64,000 nucleotides of DNA, from assembly GCF_002980625.1 (NCBI RefSeq), contig NZ_PVLR01000011.1, forward strand, positions 1-64,000, in the 5' to 3' direction. Every line of letters begins with the position of its first letter. Within the stretch, counting starts at the first letter, position 1. The notes beneath the pieces are model-generated. The model was given only the letters and a program-made list of their open reading frames with translations. It was not told where the DNA came from and searched no databases. Positions 1-8,927 of the stretch are shown here, piece after piece. The position numbers were made by a program, and so were the translations under genes. This stretch comes from Malikia spinosa (GTDB taxonomy: Bacteria > Pseudomonadota > Gammaproteobacteria > Burkholderiales > Burkholderiaceae_C).

Positions 1-21
1 GGGGATGGGGATGGGGATGGG
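1..21 (+). repeat. Hexamer repeat (GGGGAT)3GGG, G-quadruplex motif
   Basis: Three tandem copies of GGGGAT followed by GGG give four G-runs separated by 2-nt AT loops, which fits the canonical intramolecular G-quadruplex pattern. It ends 20 nt before the ATG of the ABC-F gene, so it lies in that gene's promoter or 5' leader. The window starts inside it, so its full length is unknown. Confidence 0.8.
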
Positions 22-41
22 TCAGGCGGATAATCGCTCGC

Positions 42-1982
42 ATGGCTTTGATCACTCTCAATCAGGTATCGCTGGCGTTCGGGCATGTGCCCTTGCTGGA
101 TCACCAAGACTTCTCCCTCGAAACGCAGGAGCGCGTCGGTCTCGTGGGCCGCAACGGCACCGGCAAGTCGTCGCTGCTCAAGATATTGGCGGGCCTCGAG
201 AGGCCCGACGATGGCGTGGTCCAGACGCAGAACGGCTTGCGCCAGGCCTATGTGCCGCAGGAGCCGGTACTGGATGGCGATGCCAGCGTGTTCGATGTCA
301 CGAGCGAAGGACTGGCGCGCGCCAAACTGGTACGCGATCTATATCTGGAGCATGCGCCGGGGGTCGACCTCGACGCGCTGCAAAACGAGATCGAGGCGCT
401 CGATGCCTGGAACTGGGAGCAGCGGGTCGAACAGACGCTGGACAAGCTGCAGCTCGATGGCGCGACCCGGGTCGGCGAGCTGTCGGGCGGACTCAAGAAG
501 CGGGTGGCCTTGGCGCGCGCCCTGGTCAGCCAGCCCGACGTGCTGTTGCTGGACGAGCCGACCAACCACCTCGACCTCGATGCGATTGGCTGGCTGGAGG
601 AGCTGCTGCTGGGCTTCAAGGGCAGCGTAGTGGTGATCAGCCACGACCGCGCCTTCCTGGACCGGGTCACGACGCGGACCGTCGAGCTCGACCGCGGCCG
701 GCTGATGAGCTATGCCGGCAACTTCAGCCAGTATCAGGTGCTGAAGGAAGAGCAGCTCGCGCAGGAGGCGGTGATCAACGCCAAGGCCGACAAGCTGCTG
801 GCCCAGGAGGAGATCTGGATCCGCAAGGGGGTCGAGGCGCGGCGCACACGGGCACAGGCACGCATCGAGCGGCTGTCGGTGCTGCGCTCGCAGCGTTCGC
901 AGCGGCGCGATGCGGTCGGCCGGGTGCGGATGGAGGTCAGCAGCGGCGCGCCGAGCGGCAAGCTGGTGGCCGAGCTGGAGAACGCGAGCAAGTGGTTCGG
1001 CGACGGCGACTCGCGCAAGACCATCATCAAGAATTTCACCGCCACCATCCTGCGGGGTGACAAGGTCGGCCTGATCGGCCCGAACGGCGCCGGCAAGACC
1101 ACGTTGCTGAAGCTGATCCTGGGTCAGCTGGAGCCCGACGAGGGTACGGTCAAGCGCGGCACGCAGATGCAGGTAGCCTACTTCGACCAGATGCGGGACC
1201 AGCTCGACCTGGACGCGACGCTGGAGGATTTCATCAGCCCGGGCAGCGAATGGGTCGAGATCAACGGCCGCCGCACCCATGTCAAGAGCTATCTGAGTGA
1301 CTTCCTGTTCTCGCCGGCGCGGGCGCATGCGCCGGTCAGGACTCTGTCGGGCGGCGAGCGCAACCGGCTGCTGCTGGCGCGCCTGTTCGCACGCCCGGCC
1401 AACGTGCTGGTGCTCGACGAGCCAACCAACGACCTCGACATCGACACGCTGGAGTTGCTCGAAGGCTTGCTGGCCGAGTACGAGGGCACGGTGTTCCTGG
1501 TCAGCCACGACCGGCGCTTCCTCGACAACGTGGTCACGAGCACCATCGTGTTCGAGGGCGACGGCCTGTGGCGCGAATACGAAGGCAGCGTGCAGGACTG
1601 GCTGACACAGGCGGCACGGGCGCAGGGCGCGGTGGCCGGATCGCCCTGGGGCGCCAAGACCTCTTCCGGCAAGCTGGGCGACAAGACGCTGGCGGCCAAG
1701 GGACAGGCAACGGCGGCAGCGCCTGCGGCTGTGCCGTCGCCCAGCGTCGCGCCGACGGCCAAGCGCAAGCTGAGCTACAAGGAGCAGCGCGAGCTCGAGG
1801 CGCTGCCAGCACAGATGGAGGCGCTGGAGCAGGAACAGCAGCAGATCGACCGGGCACTGGCCGACGGCCACCTGTATGCGAACGATCCGGCCCAGGCGGC
1901 CTTGCTGTCGGCGCGCCATGGCGAGATCGAGGAGGCGCTGATGACGGCGCTCGAGCGCTGGGAGCAGCTCGGCGGCGTCTGA
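42..1982 (+). CDS. uup: ABC-F family ATPase, Uup type
   Basis: Soluble duplicated ATPase of the ABC-F family (no membrane domain), 646 aa. These proteins act on the ribosome or translation; Uup is also linked to DNA transposition and excision phenotypes. The first nucleotide-binding domain has Walker A at about residues 36-43 (GRNGTGKS) and an LSGG signature at 147; the second has Walker A at 346-353 and LSGGERNR at 435. Both have DEPTN Walker B boxes. The linker between them is charged and alpha-helical. An Ala/Pro-rich spacer precedes a C-terminal coiled coil at about 575-640, the DNA-binding region typical of Uup. The stop is only 4 bp from the end of the convergent creatininase-like gene. 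The Shine-Dalgarno is weak (GGCGGA near 25-30). Confidence 0.93.
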   Translation: MALITLNQVSLAFGHVPLLDHQDFSLETQERVGLVGRNGTGKSSLLKILAGLERPDDGVVQTQNGLRQAYVPQEPVLDGDASVFDVTSEGLARAKLVRDLYLEHAPGVDLDALQNEIEALDAWNWEQRVEQTLDKLQLDGATRVGELSGGLKKRVALARALVSQPDVLLLDEPTNHLDLDAIGWLEELLLGFKGSVVVISHDRAFLDRVTTRTVELDRGRLMSYAGNFSQYQVLKEEQLAQEAVINAKADKLLAQEEIWIRKGVEARRTRAQARIERLSVLRSQRSQRRDAVGRVRMEVSSGAPSGKLVAELENASKWFGDGDSRKTIIKNFTATILRGDKVGLIGPNGAGKTTLLKLILGQLEPDEGTVKRGTQMQVAYFDQMRDQLDLDATLEDFISPGSEWVEINGRRTHVKSYLSDFLFSPARAHAPVRTLSGGERNRLLLARLFARPANVLVLDEPTNDLDIDTLELLEGLLAEYEGTVFLVSHDRRFLDNVVTSTIVFEGDGLWREYEGSVQDWLTQAARAQGAVAGSPWGAKTSSGKLGDKTLAAKGQATAAAPAAVPSPSVAPTAKRKLSYKEQRELEALPAQMEALEQEQQQIDRALADGHLYANDPAQAALLSARHGEIEEALMTALERWEQLGGV

Positions 1983-1986
1983 GAGC

Positions 1987-2838
1987 TCAGGGTTGCAGGT
2001 CGAGGTCGGGCTGATCCACCAGCGTGGAAAGCGGCAGCTGGCTGAGCTCCTGCAGCAGCTGGGCCAATGAGCGCCCGGCAGCCTGGACCAATGCCCGTCC
2101 CGTCGCGGCATCGGCCAGCGCGGCGTTGCCGACTGCGCCCTGCGGGTGGTAGTCCTGCATCTGCCAGGCCAGCTTGGCGCTGCGGCCGTTGCCCAGGATC
2201 GAGTATTGCGCGGCGCGCTGTTGCGAGGTGGACGCGAAGTCGCGGGCATGCTCCATCCGCACCAGATGGGGTTTCAGCGCCAGCATCATCGAGGTCTCGA
2301 CCTGGCCGGCGTGGATGCCGAAGCGGTGCTCGGCGGGGCTGATGCGGGTGTTGAGGTCGTGACCCTGTTCGTCGAGCAAGGGCAGGTTGAACCAGCTGGC
2401 GCTGTAGACCAGCAGGTCGAGGCGGGTGCGCAGGTCGCGTGCGACCAGATCCATGATGCCGGCATGGCCGCCGTGGCTGTTGAAGATCAGCAGCTTGCGC
2501 ACGCCGGCGCGCGCCACCGATTCACCGATGTCGGTCCAGAGCCGCAGCACGGTTTCGGGCCGCAGAGTGAGCGTGCCGGGAAAGCGCTGGTGCTCGGGGC
2601 TCAGCCCGACCGACTGGGTCGGCAGGACGTAGGCCGGACAAGCTGCCGGCAGATGCGGCCCGGCTGCCGTCAAGATCCCCTCGACCAGATCGGCATCGAC
2701 CGACAGCGGCAGATGCGGGCCGTGCTGTTCGATCGCGGCAACCGGCAACACGGCAACGGTGCGCTCGGGATCGAGGCTTGAAAAGTCGGTGGTGCAGAGG
2801 TCGGCCCAACGGCGCAGGACAGGAAGTGAATCGGGCAT
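1987..2838 (-). CDS. Creatininase family amidohydrolase
   Basis: 283 aa, creatininase / MftE-like fold. Metal-ligand signatures are visible: VAAIEQHGPHLPLSVDAD near the N-terminus (E, H and D ligands), NSHGGHAG in the middle, and GIHAGQVETSMM further on. The family is metal-dependent cyclic amide or formamide hydrolases (creatinine, FAPy-type ring opening, mycofactocin maturation), so the substrate cannot be fixed by motif alone. No pathway partner is adjacent: it is convergent with uup and divergent from the dsbD-like gene. Complete, with no odd features. Confidence 0.85.
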   Translation of the reverse strand: MPDSLPVLRRWADLCTTDFSSLDPERTVAVLPVAAIEQHGPHLPLSVDADLVEGILTAAGPHLPAACPAYVLPTQSVGLSPEHQRFPGTLTLRPETVLRLWTDIGESVARAGVRKLLIFNSHGGHAGIMDLVARDLRTRLDLLVYSASWFNLPLLDEQGHDLNTRISPAEHRFGIHAGQVETSMMLALKPHLVRMEHARDFASTSQQRAAQYSILGNGRSAKLAWQMQDYHPQGAVGNAALADAATGRALVQAAGRSLAQLLQELSQLPLSTLVDQPDLDLQP

Positions 2839-2943
2839 GGCGAGATCTTAAGCCGGACAAGGGTTGGGGCGGTCCTGCACAATGCGGTGCCGGGGCTGCT
2901 GCCTAGGCCTCCCCCTGATCCACCTTTACCTTGTTGCTTCACG

Positions 2944-5121
2944 ATGCGTCACTGGATCGTCCGACTGCTGTTCGCCCTGCTGTCTACCCTGTCCTGGCCC
3001 ACCTGGGCGCTGGACCTGACGGGGGACGGTGTCGTCAAGACCGCGCAGGTACGGGCCGAGTTGCTGGTCCATGCCCCGGAGGGGGTGGCGGTGGGCAAGC
3101 CGCTCTGGCTAGGCCTGCAGCTGCAGCATGCGCCGCACTGGCACAGCTACTGGAAGAATGCGGGCGACTCGGGGCTGCCGACCGAGCTGCGCTGGACCTT
3201 GCCGGCTGGCGTGACAGCGGGCGAGATCGCCTGGCCGACACCGCGCAAGTTCCCGCTCGGCGAGCTGGCCAACTACGGCTATGACGGTACGGTGCTGCTG
3301 CCGGTGCCGTTGCAAGTCAGCCCCGGGTTCCAGGGCGATGCGCTGGTCGTGAATCTGCAGGCGAGCTGGCTGGTCTGCCGCCAGGAATGCATTCCCGAGC
3401 AGGGCAGCTTCCAGGTCCGGATTGCTGCCCAGGGCTCGACGGCCCAGCATGCAGGCCTGTTCCAGCAGGCTTGGGACGCGGCTCCGCGCACCCAGGCAGC
3501 GGCGGCCAGCCGGCTGCGCCCCGATGCAAAGACCCTGCGAGTCAGCCTGGACGGATTGCCGGCGGGCTGGCGTGGCAAGTCACTGGAGATCTTCCCGGAA
3601 AGCGCCGGGCTGATCGCTCCGGGCGCGGCCTGGACCCAGGGCTGGAATGGCACGCAATGGAGCGCGAGCCTGCCCTTGTCACCGGACCGCGTTGAGGGCC
3701 CGAGCCTGGTCGCGCTCGTGCTGGCACTGGCTGGCGCGGGCGAACAGCAGGCCGGGGTGCGGATGGAAGTGCCGGTGGAAGGCGAATGGCCTGCCGCGGC
3801 ACAGCGCAGCGAAATCCCGCCAGCCTTGCAGCAGGCGCTGGCGCAAGCCCCTCAAGGCACAGGCACCAGCGGAGCCAGCAGTTCCGGCACGGCGGGCGAT
3901 ATCGGGCTGTGGGCTGCGCTGCTCGGCGCGCTGGCGGGCGGGTTGATCCTGAACCTGATGCCCTGCGTGTTTCCCGTGCTGGCGATCAAGGTGATGGCCT
4001 TCGCGCGCCATGCCGATGACCGGCGCGCGCACCGTCGGGCCGGGCTGGCCTACACCGCTGGCGTGCTGCTGTCCTTCCTGGCGCTGGGCGGACTGCTGCT
4101 GGCGCTGCGGGCGGCGGGCGAACAGCTGGGCTGGGGCTTCCAGCTGCAGAATCCGGCGGTGGTGGCCGGGCTGGCGCTGCTGTTCACTGTGATCGGCCTG
4201 AATCTGGCCGGCCTGTTCGATTTCGGCCGCGTGCTGCCGGCCTCGCTGGCCGGGCTGCAGCTGCGCCACCCGCTGGCGGATGCCTTCCTGACCGGCGTGC
4301 TGGCGGTGGCGGTGGCATCGCCCTGCACGGCGCCCTTCATGGGGGCCTCGCTGGGACTGGCGATCGGCCTGCCGACGGCACAGGCGTTGGCGGTCTTCGT
4401 GGCGATCGGCATCGGCATGGCGCTGCCCTATCTGGCGGCCAGCTTCTTCCCCTGGGTCGCCCATGCGCTGCCGAGGCCGGGCGCCTGGATGGAGACGTTG
4501 CGCCAGTTCATGGCGTTTCCGATGCTCGCGACCGTGGTCTGGCTGCTCTGGGTGCTGGGTCAGCAGACCGGCATCAATGGCGCAGCGACGTTGCTGCTGG
4601 CACTGCTGCTGCTGGCCTGGCTGTCCTGGGCAGTGAACCGGCGCGGCAAAGTGCGCACGCTGCTGGCGCTGCTGCTGCTGGCAGGACTGCTGGGCTGGCT
4701 CTGGCAAGCGGGGGGACGGATCTGGACCCCGGTGAACGAGCCGGCACAGGTGACGACAACATCCGCCCTGCCGACTGCCGACCGGAGCTGGCACGCCTGG
4801 ACGCCCGAGCGCATGGCACAGCTGCAGGCGGCCGGCACACCGGTCTTCGTCGATTACACGGCAGCCTGGTGCGTCACCTGCCAGTACAACAAGGGTACAG
4901 TGCTGTCGGACCCCGGACTGCTAGACCGCTTCGCGGCCGACGGCGTGGTGCTATTGCGCGCCGACTGGACCCGGCGCGACCCGGCAGTGACCCAGGCACT
5001 GGCGGCGGTGGGGCGCAATGGGGTGCCGACTTACGCGCTTTACCTGCCCGGCAAGGAACCCCGGCTGCTGTCGGAACTGCCCAGCAGCGCCGAGGTGATC
5101 GAGGCGTTGAGCCGACGCTGA
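2944..5121 (+). CDS. Thiol:disulfide interchange protein, DsbD/ScsB type
   Basis: Inner-membrane reductant conduit carrying electrons from cytoplasmic thioredoxin to periplasmic thiols, 725 aa. The ATG at 2944 gives a clean Sec signal ([22 protein letters not shown]); an upstream in-frame ATG at 2887 would bury it. The order is a periplasmic N-terminal domain with C145 and C149 (VCRQEC), a Ser/Gly linker, about eight membrane helices containing the redox pair C341 (MPCVFP) and C461 (SPCTAP), and a C-terminal periplasmic thioredoxin domain with C643-C646 (WCVTC). The N-terminal domain looks like the longer ScsB/DipZ-like type rather than E. coli DsbD alpha, so I leave the symbol blank. hemE follows 82 bp later on the same strand. 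Confidence 0.9.
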   Translation: MRHWIVRLLFALLSTLSWPTWALDLTGDGVVKTAQVRAELLVHAPEGVAVGKPLWLGLQLQHAPHWHSYWKNAGDSGLPTELRWTLPAGVTAGEIAWPTPRKFPLGELANYGYDGTVLLPVPLQVSPGFQGDALVVNLQASWLVCRQECIPEQGSFQVRIAAQGSTAQHAGLFQQAWDAAPRTQAAAASRLRPDAKTLRVSLDGLPAGWRGKSLEIFPESAGLIAPGAAWTQGWNGTQWSASLPLSPDRVEGPSLVALVLALAGAGEQQAGVRMEVPVEGEWPAAAQRSEIPPALQQALAQAPQGTGTSGASSSGTAGDIGLWAALLGALAGGLILNLMPCVFPVLAIKVMAFARHADDRRAHRRAGLAYTAGVLLSFLALGGLLLALRAAGEQLGWGFQLQNPAVVAGLALLFTVIGLNLAGLFDFGRVLPASLAGLQLRHPLADAFLTGVLAVAVASPCTAPFMGASLGLAIGLPTAQALAVFVAIGIGMALPYLAASFFPWVAHALPRPGAWMETLRQFMAFPMLATVVWLLWVLGQQTGINGAATLLLALLLLAWLSWAVNRRGKVRTLLALLLLAGLLGWLWQAGGRIWTPVNEPAQVTTTSALPTADRSWHAWTPERMAQLQAAGTPVFVDYTAAWCVTCQYNKGTVLSDPGLLDRFAADGVVLLRADWTRRDPAVTQALAAVGRNGVPTYALYLPGKEPRLLSELPSSAEVIEALSRR

Positions 5122-5203
5122 ACGGTTTGCGATCGATCAAGACCTGGACGATCTCCGGATCAAACTGCCGGCCGGCTGGCAACGCTGCTGCGACAATGGC
5201 GGG

Positions 5204-6337
5204 ATGAGCACGAACGTCACCTCCGGCAGCTTTGCCCCGCTGCAAAACGACAGCTTCCTGCGCGCCTGTCTGCGCCAGGCCACCGATCACACTCCGGTCT
5301 GGCTGATGCGCCAGGCGGGACGCTATCTACCCGAGTACCGCGCCACGCGGGCCCAGGCCGGCAGCTTCATGGGGCTGGCGACCAATGTCGACTACGCCAC
5401 CGAAGTCACGCTGCAGCCGCTCGAGCGCTATGACCTCGACGCGGCCATCCTGTTCAGCGACATCCTGACCGTGCCCGACGCGATGGGACTGGGCCTGAGC
5501 TTTGCGCTCGGCGAAGGTCCCAAGTTCGCCAAGACGGTACGCACCGAGGCCGATGTCGCCGCGCTGGCCGTGCCCGACATGGACAAGTTGCGCTATGTGT
5601 TCGATGCGGTGACCTCGATCCGCCGGGCGCTCAATGGCCGCGTGCCGCTGATCGGCTTCTCGGGCAGCCCCTGGACGCTGGCCTGCTACATGGTCGAGGG
5701 CGGTGGCTCGGACGACTACCGCCAGGTCAAGACGCTGATGTATCAGCGCCCCGACCTGATGCGGCGCATGCTCGAGATCAACGCCGACGCGGTCGCACTC
5801 TATCTGCGCACGCAGATCGAGGCTGGCGCGCAAGCCGTGATGATCTTCGACAGCTGGGGCGGCGTGCTGGCCGACGGCAACTTCCAGCAGTTCAGCCTGG
5901 CCTACACCAAGCGGGTGCTGGACCAGCTGCCCAGGGAGTTCAACGGATCACGCATCCCGCGCATCGTCTTTACCAAGGGCGGCGGCCTGTGGCTGGACGA
6001 CATGAACAGCCTGGACTGCGATGTGCTGGGCCTGGACTGGACGGTGAACCTGGCGCAGGCGCGCGCTCGGGTCGGCGGTCATGTCGGCGGTCCGGGCAAG
6101 GCCTTGCAGGGCAATCTCGACCCAAATGTGCTGTTCGCCAATCCCGATCAGGTGGCAGCCGAGGTGCGTCGCGTGCTCGAGAGCTTCGGCACGCCGCACA
6201 CCGACCGCGACCAGACGGGGCCGACCCATATTTTCAACCTGGGCCATGGCATCAGCCAGCACACGCCGCCCGAGATCGTGAAGGTGCTGGTCGACACCGT
6301 GCATGCGCATTCGCGCCTGATGCGCACGCGCGATTGA
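5204..6337 (+). CDS. hemE: Uroporphyrinogen decarboxylase
   Basis: Cytoplasmic enzyme removing four carboxyl groups from uroporphyrinogen III to give coproporphyrinogen III (heme branch), 377 aa, normal length. The family signatures are present: [16 protein letters not shown] near residues 31-46 (substrate-binding Arg), [12 protein letters not shown] (key Asp), [21 protein letters not shown], and NLGHGI near the C-terminus (His). Follows the DsbD-like gene on the same strand; a 280-bp spacer separates it from priA. Confidence 0.97.
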   Translation: MSTNVTSGSFAPLQNDSFLRACLRQATDHTPVWLMRQAGRYLPEYRATRAQAGSFMGLATNVDYATEVTLQPLERYDLDAAILFSDILTVPDAMGLGLSFALGEGPKFAKTVRTEADVAALAVPDMDKLRYVFDAVTSIRRALNGRVPLIGFSGSPWTLACYMVEGGGSDDYRQVKTLMYQRPDLMRRMLEINADAVALYLRTQIEAGAQAVMIFDSWGGVLADGNFQQFSLAYTKRVLDQLPREFNGSRIPRIVFTKGGGLWLDDMNSLDCDVLGLDWTVNLAQARARVGGHVGGPGKALQGNLDPNVLFANPDQVAAEVRRVLESFGTPHTDRDQTGPTHIFNLGHGISQHTPPEIVKVLVDTVHAHSRLMRTRD

Positions 6338-6617
6338 AGCGGAAAACCAGATGTGGAAGATTGGCTTTTGCACAGTTTGGTCGCAGCACAAGGGGATAAG
6401 TCCGGTGCGCGCCAGCTGGCAAGATCCGGCGCAGAAAATTTTTCAAGCCATTGTTGCAATTGATCTTTTTCCTGCCTCCCTGGACTGGCCTCGATCGCGT
6501 GAGCGACAAGGCCGGGGCCAATGTCCAACTCACCCGCACCGGTTGCCAACAAAGTTATCCACAGAAATCTGGCACCGCTACCAGAGCAAAGCGGCAGCCA
6601 ATTTCCGGTTCCGATGA
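6338..6617. other. hemE-priA spacer
   Basis: 280 bp with no convincing gene. It is AT-richer than its surroundings in two patches (around 6430-6475 and 6548-6572) and contains a perfect DnaA box at 6555-6563. I find no T-tailed terminator hairpin and no tRNA. Confidence 0.6.
6555..6563 (+). promoter_or_regulatory. DnaA box upstream of priA
   Basis: Exact TTATCCACA, the consensus DnaA 9-mer, 55 bp before the priA start. It is a single site, with no cluster. It could tie priA expression to the DnaA-ATP cycle or act as a titration site; the role is inference. Confidence 0.6.
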
Positions 6618-8810
6618 ATGGCTGATGCTGGCGACCTGAACCTGTCGCTGACCCCGCTGGCGGTGGTCGTGACCACGCCCGCCTACAGCGGCCTGGGCCC
6701 GGCGCTGACCTATGTGCACGACCGCCCGCTGGAGCCCGGAACCCTGGTGCGGGTGCCACTGGGCAAGCGCGAGCTGCTGGGCCTGGTCTGGGAGGCGCCA
6801 GGACTGAGCCTGGAAGGACTGGAGCCCGGACAGGCGCGCGCGGTGCTGCAGGTGTTCGATGCGATACCGCCACTCAACGCCGCCTGGCGCGGACTGGCGA
6901 GCTTTGCCGCCCGCTATTACCAGCGCAGCCTGGGCGAGGTAGCGCTGGCCGCGCTGCCGCCGCAGTTGCGCGATCTGCAAGCCGAGCAGCTCGCGCGCAA
7001 GCTCAAGCGCCTGGCCAAGGCGGCGGCCGGCAACCCGAAGACCCAGGGTCGGCAAGTCAACCAGGCCGCAGACTCCGAACCACAGATGCCGGAATCCTTG
7101 TCCGTGGGTGACACCAAGGCTGGGCCCGAACTCAGCCCGGAACAGGCCATCGCGCTGCAGCGCTTCCAGGCCGCAGACCGGCCGGCGTTGCTGTTCGGTA
7201 CCACCGGCAGCGGCAAGACCGAGATCTATCTGCGCGCGGTGCAGGAGTTGCTCGAGCAGGACCCGCAGGCGCAGGCCCTGATCATGGTGCCTGAGATCAA
7301 CCTGACGCCTCAGCTCGAGGCCCGCTTCATGGAACGCTTTGCGCGCTGGGGCGTGGTTTCGCTGCACAGCGGGCTGACGCCGGCGCAGCGACTCGACCAT
7401 TGGCTGGCGGCACACCAGGGCCGGGCGCGCATCGTGCTCGGCACCCGGATGGCGATTTTCGCCAGCCTGCCGCAGTTGCGCCTGATCGTGGTCGACGAGG
7501 AACACGACCCGAGCTACAAGAGCCAGGAAGGCGCGCGCTACTCGGCACGCGACCTCGCGGTCTATCGGGCCAAGCGCGAAAGCCAGGGCCGGTCGCCCGC
7601 GCATTGCCGCGTGCTGCTGGGATCGGCCACGCCCTCGCTCGAGAGCTGGCGCGCAGCGGAGATCGGCCGCTACCTCAAGCTCGAGATGCCGCAGCGCATC
7701 GGTGGCGGCGCACTGCCCAGGCTGCGACTGGTCAACATGAACCACCAGCCCAAGCAATGCGTGCTGGCCCCTGCGCTGCTGGAATCGATCGCCGAGCGCG
7801 CCGCCCGCGGCGAGCAGAGCATGCTGCTGCTGAACCGGCGCGGCTACGCCCCGGTGCTGGCCTGTCACGCCTGCGGCTGGAAAAGCGACTGTCCACATTG
7901 CAGCGCGCATGCAGTGTTCCACAAGATCGACCGCACGCTGCGTTGCCACCACTGCGGCTACAGTTCGCGCGTGCCCTATGCCTGCCCGGGTTGCGGCAAC
8001 CTCGACATCGCGCCGGTCGGACGCGGCACCGAACAGCTCGAGGAGCAGCTGGTCGGGCTGCTGGCCCATGCCAGACGCGCCGATGGCGAACCGATCCGCG
8101 TGTTGCGGCTGGACGCCGACAGCACGCGCGCCAAGGGCAGCCTGGAGCAGCAGCTCGCCGGCATGCACGAGGGTGAATTCGATGTGCTGGTCGGCACCCA
8201 GATGATCGCCAAGGGCCACGACTTCCGCCGCATCACGCTGGTCGCGAGCGTCAACGCCGACGGCGGCCTGTTCGCGAGCGACTACCGGGCGCCCGAACGG
8301 CTGTTCGCACTGCTGCTGCAGGCGGCCGGGCGCGCCGGGCGCGATGCCGACTTCGTCGCCAGCCAGGGCGCGGCGGTCGAGCTCTGGGTCCAGACCTGGT
8401 ACCCCGAGCATCCGCTGTTCGCGGCCCTGGTCCAGCACGACTACCCGGCCTTCGCGACGCAGCAACTCGAGGAACGCGAGGCCGCGCTGATGCCGCCCTA
8501 CTCCTTCCAGGCGCTGGTGCGCGCCGAGGCCCGCACCCAGGAAGCGGCGCAGGCGCTGCTGAATCTGGCGGCGCAGGCTGGCGAGCCGCTGCCCGGGCGC
8601 GAGCACCTGACGCTCTACCCCGCGGTGCCGATGGCGATCCAGCGCGTGGCCAATGTCGAACGCGCGCAGATGCTGATCGAGAGCGATTCGCGCCCGGCGC
8701 TGCAGGCCTTCCTGGCCGCCTGGCAGGAGCAGCTGCAACTGGCACGCAGCCAGCCCGAGGCCAAGGGCGTGCTGCGCTGGGCCATCGACGTCGACCCGCT
8801 GGCGATCTGA
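6618..8810 (+). CDS. priA: Primosomal protein N', replication restart helicase PriA
   Basis: 3'-5' superfamily 2 DNA helicase that reloads the replisome at stalled forks, 730 aa. The N-terminal 3'-end-binding domain is followed by Walker A GTTGSGKTE, DEEH box VVDEEHDPSYKS and LLGSATPSLES (motif III), then the zinc-binding insertion with eight cysteines (CHACGWKSDCPHC ... CHHCGY ... CPGCGN), QMIAKGHDF (motif V) and QAAGRAGR (motif VI). The ATG at 6618 overlaps an out-of-frame ATG at 6614. rep lies 117 bp downstream, so two restart/fork helicases sit side by side. Confidence 0.96.
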   Translation: MADAGDLNLSLTPLAVVVTTPAYSGLGPALTYVHDRPLEPGTLVRVPLGKRELLGLVWEAPGLSLEGLEPGQARAVLQVFDAIPPLNAAWRGLASFAARYYQRSLGEVALAALPPQLRDLQAEQLARKLKRLAKAAAGNPKTQGRQVNQAADSEPQMPESLSVGDTKAGPELSPEQAIALQRFQAADRPALLFGTTGSGKTEIYLRAVQELLEQDPQAQALIMVPEINLTPQLEARFMERFARWGVVSLHSGLTPAQRLDHWLAAHQGRARIVLGTRMAIFASLPQLRLIVVDEEHDPSYKSQEGARYSARDLAVYRAKRESQGRSPAHCRVLLGSATPSLESWRAAEIGRYLKLEMPQRIGGGALPRLRLVNMNHQPKQCVLAPALLESIAERAARGEQSMLLLNRRGYAPVLACHACGWKSDCPHCSAHAVFHKIDRTLRCHHCGYSSRVPYACPGCGNLDIAPVGRGTEQLEEQLVGLLAHARRADGEPIRVLRLDADSTRAKGSLEQQLAGMHEGEFDVLVGTQMIAKGHDFRRITLVASVNADGGLFASDYRAPERLFALLLQAAGRAGRDADFVASQGAAVELWVQTWYPEHPLFAALVQHDYPAFATQQLEEREAALMPPYSFQALVRAEARTQEAAQALLNLAAQAGEPLPGREHLTLYPAVPMAIQRVANVERAQMLIESDSRPALQAFLAAWQEQLQLARSQPEAKGVLRWAIDVDPLAI

Positions 8811-8927
8811 AGCGCTTCTGCCGAGAATAGGTGGGATCAGGGGCCGGACTGAAACAGGAACCGGCAGCCACAAGCGAAAAAACTGTTCTACCTTTATCAT
8901 TGAAAGCTTTTCCATGCGCGCTACCCC

